DNA of 64,000 bases from assembly GCF_900115095.1 (NCBI RefSeq), contig NZ_FOVH01000002.1, positions 248,001 to 312,000 of the forward strand. Direction: 5' to 3'. Below, one piece after another: positions 1-6,539 of the stretch; the first letter of the stretch is position 1, and each line of letters opens with the position of its first letter. The notes below the pieces were generated by a model. It was given only the letters and a program-made list of their open reading frames with translations, was not told the DNA's origin and did no database searches. The DNA is from Actinomadura madurae (GTDB taxonomy: Bacteria > Actinomycetota > Actinomycetes > Streptosporangiales > Streptosporangiaceae). The position numbers and the translations under genes are program-made.

Positions 1-147
1 ATCGAGCACGCTGAGCACCGCTCCCGCGCGATCGACATCGGTGAGCGGCTGGAGGTGCTCAAGGACTACCCGACATCCCCGGGGTGTACGTCTCCGTTCG
101 CGCCCATCTGGATCAACGAGATAGTGCGCCGTCACCACGATCAGTGA
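1..147 (+). CDS. C-terminal end of an unrecognised protein, cut by window start
   Basis: Frame 1 is open from the first base to a TGA at 145-147 and encodes about 48 residues (ending EIVRRHHDQ). The start lies outside the window. The piece is hydrophilic and rich in Glu, Arg and His, with no domain I recognise. It ends 22 bp before the stop of the convergent DUF222-HNH gene. It could be a real gene end or a chance open frame. Confidence 0.35.
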   Translation: MEHAEHRSRAIDIGERLEVLKDYPTSPGCTSPFAPIWINEIVRRHHDQ

Positions 148-169
148 GAACGTCCAGCAGGGCATCGGG

Positions 170-1534
170 CTACTGTCGGGTGGGAAGGGTGATGTGCCAG
201 CTTCCCGATGGGGTTGTCCAGATCAGGAGGCCTGGCCAGGGCTGGATCAGGGTCCAGCCGGGGGACTGTTTTGTCCGGTGATGTCGCCTGCAGAGTGGGG
301 CGAGGTTGCACTGGCAGGTGAGTCCCTGGCCCCAGGGGACGGTGTGGTCGAGGTCGCAGCGGTTCGACCGTCGGTTGCAGGTCGGGAAGACGCAGGTTGC
401 GTGGCGGGCCTCGATGAGGCGCCGCATGGCCGCCGGTGGGCGGTAGCCGCTGTGGCCGTGCCGGTCGGGCGTCAGGCCGGTGGCGCGGCACCAGCTCTCG
501 CGAAGGCCGCGTAGCTGGTCATGCATGTCCTGGACGGCCCGGTTGATCAGGAAGGGCAGGGCGTTGGTCCGTCCCGTGGCGCGGGCGTGTGTGAGGATCT
601 TGCTGAACCGCTCATCGGCCATCTTGGCGAGGGTCTCGACGATCGTCGCGTCTGGAAGGGCGACCGCTGCGGGAGCGACGGCCGTAGCTCGCGGCGGCTC
701 GACCTGCCGGGCGTCGGACGCACACGTGGCCTCGGGGAACGACGTTCCCTTCAGGAGTTCCTTGGCGAGGTCGGCGCGGATGGCGTGGAGAGGGCGCACA
801 TCGCCGTCCGCCTTCAGGCCCCGCGCGACGGCGACGATCTTGTTGAAGATGGCGTGGGCCTCGGTCGTCTCCAGACCGGTGAGAGTCAGGTCGGTGGTGC
901 CTTCGAGGGTGTCCCAGAGGTGCAGGTCGCGGCGGCGGACGGCCTCGCGCTTACGCTCTTCGAGGCGTTCAGGGGCGAACTTCTGCACGATGCGCCGTAT
1001 GCGGCGGCGAAGCTGGCCGGTGGTCTGGTCGGGCGCCTTGTCCAGGACGGCGGTCTCGACCCGCTCGGGGAGGCCGTCCAGAAGCCCGTCGGTGAGGTCG
1101 CTGATGACGCGGGTCTTCGGCAGGTCGATCCGGCCGGTCTCCAGAGCCTCGCGCGTGGCCGGCAGGTCGTTGGCGAGCCGGTCGGCGAGGTGGACCAGTG
1201 TGGCGGCCGCGTCGCCGGTCACCGCGAGTGCGGCGGCGACTTCTTCGACGACCGATTCGTGGGCGGACAGGATCCGGTAGTCGGGGCCGCCCTCGGCCTC
1301 GTCGGCGAGGCGGCGGCGGGACAACTCCGCGATGGCGGCGAGTTCGCGAGCCTGCGCCCATGAGGTCTGACGTCGCGCGGCGGCGGCCACTTCCATGAGT
1401 TCGGTGTCCGAGAGTCCGTCCAATCCGCTGGAAAGGCAGATGGCCAACTGCGGGCCTGGCGGAAACCATCCGCGCCCTTCCCACTCACCCACTTCGATGC
1501 GCACGTCTTCGGCGATCGTCAGAGCCGTCATCAT
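170..1534 (-). CDS. DUF222 / 13E12-type protein with C-terminal HNH endonuclease domain
   Basis: A 454-residue protein with the architecture of the actinobacterial 13E12 family. A helical DUF222 region covers roughly residues 40-330 and an HNH nuclease lies at the C-terminus. The nuclease shows CVFPTCNRRSNRCDLDHTVP, with the metal-binding DH pair, followed by CNLAPLCRRHHRTKQ. The family is usually linked to repeated or mobile DNA; its biological role is not settled. The ATG is doubled (ATGATG) and preceded by a GGGAGGGGG purine tract. A -10-like TAAGAT lies on the minus strand at 1570-1565. A second family member lies at 35056-36438 with the same arrangement of conserved blocks. The upstream non-coding region holds an inverted repeat pair whose motif recurs upstream of that second gene. 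Confidence 0.88.
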   Translation of the reverse strand: MMTALTIAEDVRIEVGEWEGRGWFPPGPQLAICLSSGLDGLSDTELMEVAAAARRQTSWAQARELAAIAELSRRRLADEAEGGPDYRILSAHESVVEEVAAALAVTGDAAATLVHLADRLANDLPATREALETGRIDLPKTRVISDLTDGLLDGLPERVETAVLDKAPDQTTGQLRRRIRRIVQKFAPERLEERKREAVRRRDLHLWDTLEGTTDLTLTGLETTEAHAIFNKIVAVARGLKADGDVRPLHAIRADLAKELLKGTSFPEATCASDARQVEPPRATAVAPAAVALPDATIVETLAKMADERFSKILTHARATGRTNALPFLINRAVQDMHDQLRGLRESWCRATGLTPDRHGHSGYRPPAAMRRLIEARHATCVFPTCNRRSNRCDLDHTVPWGQGLTCQCNLAPLCRRHHRTKQSPGWTLIQPWPGLLIWTTPSGSWHITLPTRQ

Positions 1535-1686
1535 TGGATCACCCCCTCCCGCTTCACCAAATTCATCTTACCATCTTTGTGGCTCTACGCAGTCATGCTG
1601 TAGCTCTGAGTTAAACTTTCTCGCCCCTTCTCTTGATCGTCAAAGCTGAGGCAGTCTTTTTGTCGGAATAGCGTGGTTGAGGCAGG

Positions 1687-1757
1687 TGGACGGCTGAGCG
1701 GGCTCCCGCGGATAGTGCCTACATGTAGGTCACCGTCGGCTGAAGTCACGTTGGTTG
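1687..1757 (+). repeat. Repeat copy 1: GTGGACGGCTG - 47 nt - GTCACGTTGGTTG
   Basis: GTGGACGGCTG lies at 1687-1697 and GTCACGTTGGTTG at 1745-1757, start-to-start offset 58. The same two blocks in the same order recur at 1994-1922 (minus) and 34125-34197 (plus), both with offset 60. The intervening sequence differs, which suggests an old repeat family or conserved structural element rather than a recent duplication. Confidence 0.7.
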
Positions 1758-1921
1758 CTGTAGTGGGCTGGTATTTGAGCTCAAGGGTTGCGGTCCCACC
1801 GGGGTTGCGCCCAGAAAGCGCGCCTTCGGCGCGTCGCCGACAACAGCGCGGCCGCAAGGCCGCGCCAGGAAGGCAGGAGAGTCGCAAAGCCGCAGATAAA
1901 ACGAACAACAACCCGCTACCT

Positions 1922-1994
1922 CAACCAACGTGACAGCAATATGTGGTGAGCGGGACGGGCGTGCAGACGTACAGGAGCGGGCCCAGCCGTCCAC
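1922..1994 (-). repeat. Repeat copy 2, inverted relative to copy 1
   Basis: On the minus strand GTGGACGGCTG lies at 1994-1984 and GTCACGTTGGTTG at 1934-1922. Around the second block the identity with the 34 kb copy extends to 22 bp (1939-1918 against 34180-34201). Copies 1 and 2 face each other and flank about 165 bp containing two GC hairpins, so the unit resembles a small inverted-repeat element. Confidence 0.7.
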
Positions 1995-2306
1995 TCGCAT
2001 CAGCCAGGATTCTCGATAAAACTCCCACCCGCAGAAGCGGCAAGGCTAAGGCGGGCGCAGACCTCAAGCCCGGAGCCCGATCAACAGACAGCAAGGTGCA
2101 ACAACCCAAACAGTCGCGCCGACCGTAACTGTCGCGCTGGCGCAAACGTTAAGTCGGCTTCAGGTTCGGGCCTCAACAGCCGCACCAGCAGTTAACGTTG
2201 CGCTGAACCCCTTGTCGCTGTGGCAATCCGCAACAAGCCCCACCCGAGATGAGTCCTAGGAGTCAGGATCGCGGAAGGCTCAGGCGGGCGTGGCGCCGTC
2301 GGGCGA

Positions 2307-3056
2307 TCAGGTGCGGCGGGCGTGGCCCAGGTAGGTGACGACAGGCGGGCCGTTCGGGTCGAGCTTGAAGTCCACCATCGAGGAGAGTTGGTCGTCGGCG
2401 ACACGGCCGGCGCGGCGGGCGCGAGTCGCTGAGATCAGCGCGCCGACGCTGCGGGGCTTGAAGGAACAGGTGTCGAGGTTGGTGAGGCCATGGGCGGTCA
2501 TCCGGTCGGCCAGTTCGGCAGGCGGACGCAGCCGGGCGGCGCTATAGCGGCCGGGAGGCATGATGCGTGTGCCGGGAACGCGCTGGAACATCCCCAGATA
2601 GACCAGGCGGGAGATCGGCGTCCGGTTCACGGTGTCGTAGATCAACGTGCTGCCGGGGCGCAGCAATCGGACGACCGCGGCCAGCACTGCGTCCAGGTCT
2701 TCGGTGATCTCGAACGTGTCGGCGCAGTAGACGAGGTCGAACGTCCCCTCTGGCAGGCCGGGGCGCTCGAAAGGCGCGGTGCTGTAGACGACCGCCCCGG
2801 AGTCGTCGGACACCCGGGCCAGTGCGGTGGCCTCGGGTGAAGGGTCCACGGACATGACCTCCATCCCCAGGCGGGCCAGCCCCTGGGCAAGGAGCCCCCG
2901 TCCACCGCCGATCACGGCGGCGCGCTTGCCGGAAGTCTCGTCCAGAACCTTCGTGACGTACTGCAGGCGCACGTCCTGGAAGACGGCGGCTCGAAGATGG
3001 CGTCCGTCAACGCTGCCGGGTGCGGACGAGTCCAGGACCAGGATCGGTGAAGCCAC
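2307..3056 (-). CDS. Class I SAM-dependent methyltransferase (UbiG-like)
   Basis: A 249-residue Rossmann methyltransferase. The glycine-rich SAM motif I is AAVIGGGRGLLAQGLARLG, followed by the acidic residue of motif II (VMSVDPS) and motif III-like FDLVYCADTFE. The layout resembles ubiquinone/menaquinone-type O-methyltransferases, but the substrate cannot be read from sequence. I chose the GTG at 3056-3054 because GGAGGG sits 8 nt upstream; the longer open frame (to 3245) would run through the regulator gene on the other strand. It is divergent from the HxlR regulator at 3136, with shared palindromes between them, so control by that regulator is likely. Confidence 0.8.
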   Translation of the reverse strand: MASPILVLDSSAPGSVDGRHLRAAVFQDVRLQYVTKVLDETSGKRAAVIGGGRGLLAQGLARLGMEVMSVDPSPEATALARVSDDSGAVVYSTAPFERPGLPEGTFDLVYCADTFEITEDLDAVLAAVVRLLRPGSTLIYDTVNRTPISRLVYLGMFQRVPGTRIMPPGRYSAARLRPPAELADRMTAHGLTNLDTCSFKPRSVGALISATRARRAGRVADDQLSSMVDFKLDPNGPPVVTYLGHARRT

Positions 3057-3072
3057 CAGCGCATCCCTCCAT

Positions 3073-3107
3073 AAGTTTCTTAAGGGAACTTGACATGCCA
3101 AGTTTCC
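3073..3107. promoter_or_regulatory. Overlapping palindromes in the methyltransferase/HxlR divergent promoter
   Basis: Two overlapping dyads: AAGTTTCTTAAGGGAACTT (3073-3091) and GGAACTTG-acatgc-CAAGTTTCC (3085-3107). The shared half-site is close to GGAACTT. A TTGACA lies inside at 3090-3095. A TAGGAT hexamer at 3122-3127 would start transcription near the GTG of the HxlR gene at 3136, giving a leaderless mRNA. This is the expected place for autoregulation by the HxlR protein. Confidence 0.55.
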
Positions 3108-3135
3108 TCGGGGAACTCGGGTAGGATCCAGCGCC

Positions 3136-3636
3136 GTGACACGTACACCACTGGGCCAGGTCGCCTGCTCCATCGCCCGTGCCACCGACCTGTTCGGGGA
3201 CGCGTGGACGGCGCTGATCATGCGGGACGTCATCACCGGCGTCACGCGGTTCGACGATCTGGCCCGGGACCTCGGTATCTCCCGTAAGGTCCTGGCCGCG
3301 CGCCTGGCGCGTCTGGTCGAGGAGGGAGTGCTGACACGCGAGCGCTACCAGGACCATCCGCCCCGCGAGCACTACCGCGCGACCGCGAAGGGGGAGGAGC
3401 TGTACCCGGTCCTGCTGGCCCTCATGGCGTGGGGCGACCGGTGGTATGCCGGTCCCGAAGGCCCGCCGGCGCGCATCCGGCACTTGGACTGCGGGAACGA
3501 CACCACGTCCGTCCCGTCCTGCGCACATTGCGGCGGGACGCTCACGCCGTCCAACACCACCCAGCTCCCCGGCCCCGGCGGACGCGTCGGCCCAGGCACC
3601 CAAGTACTAGGCCCCCTCCTGGCCGAACGCGCCTGA
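3136..3636 (+). CDS. HxlR-family winged-helix transcriptional regulator
   Basis: A 166-residue regulator. The HxlR core (about residues 1-105) begins GQVACSIARATDLFGDAWTA, followed by the helix-turn-helix FDDLARDLGISRKVLAARLARL and the wing with HYRATAKGEEL. Cys residue(s) near the N-terminus are typical of the family and sense redox or electrophile stress in some members. The C-terminal 50 residues contain a CGN...CAHCGG zinc-ribbon-like segment and a Gly/Pro-rich tail. The GTG start fits a leaderless transcript. Its last codons are the first unit of a 17-bp tandem repeat tract. It probably controls the divergent methyltransferase gene and itself. Confidence 0.85.
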   Translation: MTRTPLGQVACSIARATDLFGDAWTALIMRDVITGVTRFDDLARDLGISRKVLAARLARLVEEGVLTRERYQDHPPREHYRATAKGEELYPVLLALMAWGDRWYAGPEGPPARIRHLDCGNDTTSVPSCAHCGGTLTPSNTTQLPGPGGRVGPGTQVLGPLLAERA

Positions 3637-3876
3637 ACGCCGGACGTGCTTGATCACCGGACGCGCCTGGCCACTGGACGCGCCTGGCCACCGAGCGCGC
3701 TTGAACACAAACGCGTCTGGTCTCGCTGAGCGCCTGACCACTCGACACCCGCACACTCGGAGGCCCCGAACGCTAGGACGCTCTGAACACTTCGGAGGCT
3801 CCGAATGCTTGGGCGCTCAGAATGCTCGATCGCTCTGAACACTAGGACGCCTGGACGTGCCTGGACGCCCGGAAGC
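3624..3876 (+). repeat. Degenerate 17-bp tandem repeat tract (about 14 units)
   Basis: Successive units resemble YGGACGCGCYTGRMCAC, for example cggacgcgcctggccac, tggacgcgcctggccac, cgagcgcgcttgaacac and taggacgctctgaacac. Units vary between 15 and 18 bp and drift in sequence. The tract starts inside the last codons of the HxlR gene and fills the whole space to the next gene's stop. No hairpin or gene explains it. Confidence 0.7.
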
Positions 3877-3891
3877 CATGGGGCTTGAGTG

Positions 3892-4512
3892 TCAGGGTCT
3901 CTTCGGCGGGGCGTCCGTGTGGGTGACCGTGGCGTGATAGCAGGTCAGTGACCAGTGGGCGGTGCCGCCGGGTGTGACGGCCATGGTGCCCGTGGCGACG
4001 GTGACCTCTCGCGGCCCCGCAAGGTAGAACATGAACTCGTCGAGGCGCTCCAGGGTCCCTTTGTACAGCCAGCAGTTACTCAGAACCTCCTGGCCGTCCA
4101 GGAAGGGCAGTTGGAGAAGTCGCTGTGCCCGGGCCGGGAGGTTGCCGAGGATGTCGTAGTCCTCTTGGTTGATGCCGAGGTCAGGCGGGTCGACCGGCAT
4201 GCTGTCCTCGGGTGGTTCGGTGTCCGAGGGGTAGCCGCCGTCGACCGGCACCCGGTTGAGGGAGCCGGGGGTGAAATCGAACGAGAAGACGTCGAAGTTG
4301 GTCCGGTATGCGGCGAGGCCGCGCTTACCGAAGGTCACCGCCCACGGGAGGCCGTCAGGGCCGAGGTTGGCAATCCAGTCAATGGGTTTGCCTGACCGCC
4401 GCTTGAGCTTTTTGCGGGTGCGCTTGGGAATGGTCTGCCAGGTCTCCTCCCGCGTCATTGGCGCGTTGAAGAGCATGTCGCCTGGTTGGTGAAGAGGAAC
4501 CGACGCGTCCAT
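3892..4512 (-). CDS. Hypothetical protein
   Basis: A 206-residue soluble-looking protein without signal peptide or membrane segments. Residues about 18-40 are strongly basic (TIPKRTRKKLKRRSGK), and the middle is rich in Asp and Pro. I do not recognise the family. The ATG at 4512 has an AAAGGGG purine tract 5-6 nt upstream. The codon bias is that of a genuine high-GC gene although the sequence is less GC-rich than its neighbours. It lies between two degenerate tandem-repeat tracts, and its N-terminal end overlaps the repeat-extended frame of the small membrane ORF upstream. Confidence 0.6.
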   Translation of the reverse strand: MDASVPLHQPGDMLFNAPMTREETWQTIPKRTRKKLKRRSGKPIDWIANLGPDGLPWAVTFGKRGLAAYRTNFDVFSFDFTPGSLNRVPVDGGYPSDTEPPEDSMPVDPPDLGINQEDYDILGNLPARAQRLLQLPFLDGQEVLSNCWLYKGTLERLDEFMFYLAGPREVTVATGTMAVTPGGTAHWSLTCYHATVTHTDAPPKRP

Positions 4513-4915
4513 GGCGCCCCTTTCGGCCTGCCGCCGATTCTAAGCCGTAGCGCCCACGCCACGCCCGCCGTCTACGCCGCCCCCGCCCGTCTATTCCTTG
4601 CGTGTTTCTACGCCGTGCGTCGCCGGCTATGCGGCGCCTGTCGGCTATGCCGCGCTGGCTGCGCGGCGCCTGTCGGGCCCGCGCATGCCGATGCACCTCG
4701 AAACACGAGGGACGCTCGGTGATCTTCTCGTCTACCTCAAGCCACCGGACCCATCCGGGCAGCATCCGCTGCGGCGGATACACGTACACCCCGGCCACCA
4801 CCATGCTGATGGCCCCCGCCACGGCCAGTGCGGCGTCCAGGACGTCCGGGAGGTCCGAGACGATCAAGGAAAGGGCCGTCCACGCCGCGAATATCAGACC
4901 GAACCGGCGAACCAT
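4379..4915 (-). CDS. Small membrane protein whose frame runs on through a repeat tract
   Basis: Residues 1-75 look real: a short N-terminus, two hydrophobic helices (FGLIFAAWTALSLIV and ALAVAGAISMVVAGVYVY) and a short tail VRWLEVDEKITERP. Beyond that the frame enters the degenerate 18-bp repeats at 4535-4685, becomes Arg-rich and compositionally odd, and overlaps the next gene by 134 bp in another frame. The likely reading is that the original stop was lost or shifted by repeat expansion, so the true product is either about 75-80 residues or a corrupted 178-residue protein. No function is evident and no clear ribosome site precedes the ATG at 4915. Confidence 0.35.
   Translation of the reverse strand: MVRRFGLIFAAWTALSLIVSDLPDVLDAALAVAGAISMVVAGVYVYPPQRMLPGWVRWLEVDEKITERPSCFEVHRHARARQAPRSQRGIADRRRIAGDARRRNTQGIDGRGRRRRRAWRGRYGLESAAGRKGRHGRVGSSSPTRRHALQRANDAGGDLADHSQAHPQKAQAAVRQTH
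4535..4685 (+). repeat. Degenerate 18-bp tandem repeats, tract A
   Basis: Units such as tatgcggcgcctgtcggc and tatgccgcgctggctg recur with drift. The tract is the same family as tract B at 4975-5248 (consensus close to GCSGTGCSTGYCGGCTAY). It lies over the C-terminal part of the small membrane ORF on the minus strand. Confidence 0.6.
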
Positions 4916-4974
4916 GTGGCGGCGAGCAAGCGAGTACGCCCACTTAAAGATGGGATTGCCGTGCCAGGACCGGC

Positions 4975-5248
4975 ACCGCGGCGCCTGTCGGCTATGCCGT
5001 GCGTGTCGGCTATATCGGGGCTCGCCGTCTCTGCGGCGTCGGCTGGGCGGTGCGTGTCGGCTATGTCGTGCCTGCCGGCTACGCCGTCCTGCCGTCTTTG
5101 CGGTGCCGTCTTTGCGGTGCCGTCTATGCGGTGCCGTCTATGTCGTGCCTGCCGGCTACGTCGCGCCCGCTGTCTATCCGCGCTGTCTACGTACGCCGTG
5201 CGTGTTGGCTGGGCGGTGCGTGTTGGCTGGGCGGTGCGTGTTGGCTAA
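4975..5248 (+). repeat. Degenerate 18-bp tandem repeats, tract B
   Basis: About 15 units. The last three are near-identical 18-mers (gcggtgcgtgttggctgg), and the middle contains four 14-bp shortened units (gcggtgccgtctat type). The last unit includes the stop codon of the ROK gene at 5245-5247. Read as protein on the plus strand the repeats spell AVPVGY-like hexapeptides, but there is no gene signal there. Confidence 0.7.
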
Positions 5249-6366
5249 GTGGTGGCGTCGATGGCGGTGGGGGAGAGGATGTGGTCGAGGACCATGGCGG
5301 CGCAGCCGGCGAGGCCGGCCTGTTCACCGAGGCGGCTGGGCTCGATGCGGAGGTTGCGGGTGGCCAGTGCGGTGGAGCGCTGGTAGACGACCTCGCGCAG
5401 TCCCGCGATCAGGGGCTCGTCGGCGCCGACGAGGTCGCCGCCGAGGACGACGACGGCGGGGTTGAGCAGGTTGACGGCGGTGGCGACGACCTCGCCGATG
5501 CGGCGGCCGGCGTCGCGCAGGAGGGCGACGGTGGCGGGGTCGCCCGAGCGGGCGAGGGCGGCTAGGCCGGGCAGGTCGTCCGCGGGGGAGCGGGCGAGGA
5601 GCGCGGTGCCGCCCGCGATGGCCTCGACGCAGTTCACGTTGCCGCAGCGGCACGGCGCCTCGTCGGGCGAGGGGACGGGAACGTGGCCGATTTCCCCGGC
5701 CGCGCCCAGGGCGCCCCGCTGGATGCGGCCGCCGGCGATGACGCCCGCGCCGATGCCGGTCGAGACCTTGACGAACAGCAGGTCGTCGACGCCGGGGTGG
5801 GCCTGGTGCTCGCCGAGGGCGGCGGCGTTGACCTCGTTGTCCAGGTAGGCGGGGACGCCGAAGCGGGCGGAGATGGGCGCGCCGATCTCGACGGCGTCCC
5901 AGCGTCCGGCGACGTGCTCGACCGCGTCGGGGACGCCGAGGCCGACCCCGCGCACGGAGGACGCGTCGATGCGGGAGGCGGACAGCAGCGACGTCCACTG
6001 GTCGAGGAGCCGGGGGAGCGTCTTGCCGGGGGACACCTCGGCGGGCGGCCCGTCGGCGCGGGCCAGGATCGTCCCCGCGAGGTCGCAGACGGCGAGCTGG
6101 CCGCGCGACTGGCCCAGGTTCGCGACCAGGACGGTGCCGCCGGCGGCGTTGAACGCGAGCCGCACGGGGGGACGTCCGCCGGTGGACGGCCCGTCCGGGT
6201 GCTCGGCGACGAGGCCGCGCGCGAGGAGGGAGGCGACGCGGGACGCCACCGCGGGACGGGACAGCCCGGTGATGCGGCCGAGGTCGGCGCGGGTGGCGAC
6301 GCCGTCCTCGCGGATCAGGCGGAGGATGTCGCCGACCGTGGAGGGGCGGGTGACGGGGCGCGGCAT
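5245..6366 (-). CDS. ROK-family transcriptional regulator
   Basis: A 373-residue sugar-responsive repressor. The N-terminal winged helix (residues about 8-70) contains TRADLGRITGLSRPAVASRV. The ROK sugar-kinase-like fold follows, with a zinc-binding cluster APCRCGNVNCVEAIAGG and the EIGHVPV signature. The N-terminal DNA-binding domain marks it as a regulator, not a kinase. I chose the ATG at 6366; a TTG at 6378 has a purine tract (AAGGGG) at better spacing and would add four residues. It is divergent from edd-glk-eda, and a perfect 7-bp inverted repeat lies between the two, so repression of the Entner-Doudoroff operon, relieved by a sugar ligand, is the natural hypothesis. Confidence 0.85.
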   Translation of the reverse strand: MPRPVTRPSTVGDILRLIREDGVATRADLGRITGLSRPAVASRVASLLARGLVAEHPDGPSTGGRPPVRLAFNAAGGTVLVANLGQSRGQLAVCDLAGTILARADGPPAEVSPGKTLPRLLDQWTSLLSASRIDASSVRGVGLGVPDAVEHVAGRWDAVEIGAPISARFGVPAYLDNEVNAAALGEHQAHPGVDDLLFVKVSTGIGAGVIAGGRIQRGALGAAGEIGHVPVPSPDEAPCRCGNVNCVEAIAGGTALLARSPADDLPGLAALARSGDPATVALLRDAGRRIGEVVATAVNLLNPAVVVLGGDLVGADEPLIAGLREVVYQRSTALATRNLRIEPSRLGEQAGLAGCAAMVLDHILSPTAIDATT

Positions 6367-6419
6367 CCGGCCAGTCAAGCACGCGCCCCTTCGGCCAGTC
6401 CACTTGGCGCAATCGACCG

Positions 6420-6445
6420 ACTTATGTCATTCAAAGTTCATAAGT
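6420..6445. promoter_or_regulatory. Candidate ROK operator upstream of edd
   Basis: ACTTATG (6420-6426) and CATAAGT (6439-6445) form a perfect 7-bp inverted repeat with a 12-nt spacer. It is a strikingly AT-rich island in the 70%-plus GC divergent promoter region between the ROK regulator and edd. ROK regulators commonly bind such AT-rich dyads. Confidence 0.6.
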
Positions 6446-6539
6446 ACGGTTGATCGGATGACCGATGTCTCGATAGCTTGGCGAGGACGATGACGATCTA
6501 GAGATCCCCGGTCGTGGAAGTTTGGAGCAGGAGCGTTTG

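Larger units (their letters stand above)
1535..2306. other. Non-coding stretch upstream of DUF222-HNH gene, repeat-rich
   Basis: About 770 bp without a convincing gene. Short open frames on both strands lack homology-like features. It contains two facing copies of a GTGGACGGCTG ... GTCACGTTGGTTG motif pair (1687-1757 plus, 1922-1994 minus) and two GC hairpins between them, one a perfect 8-bp stem GCGCGGCC/GGCCGCGC with a GCAA loop at 1846-1865. From about 2000 to 2306 I see nothing else. Confidence 0.6.

Noticed and set aside
1585..2145. Small genes in the first intergenic region
   Set aside because: Frames have no conserved motifs, span the repeat blocks and GC hairpins, and lack ribosome sites.
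3624..5248. CRISPR array
   Set aside because: Units are 14-18 bp, contiguous and degenerate, with no unique spacers or cas genes.
4598..5465. Plus-strand frames of 200-290 codons through the 18-bp repeats
   Set aside because: They are open only because the repeat lacks stops; no start signal or domain, and they run into the ROK gene antisense.
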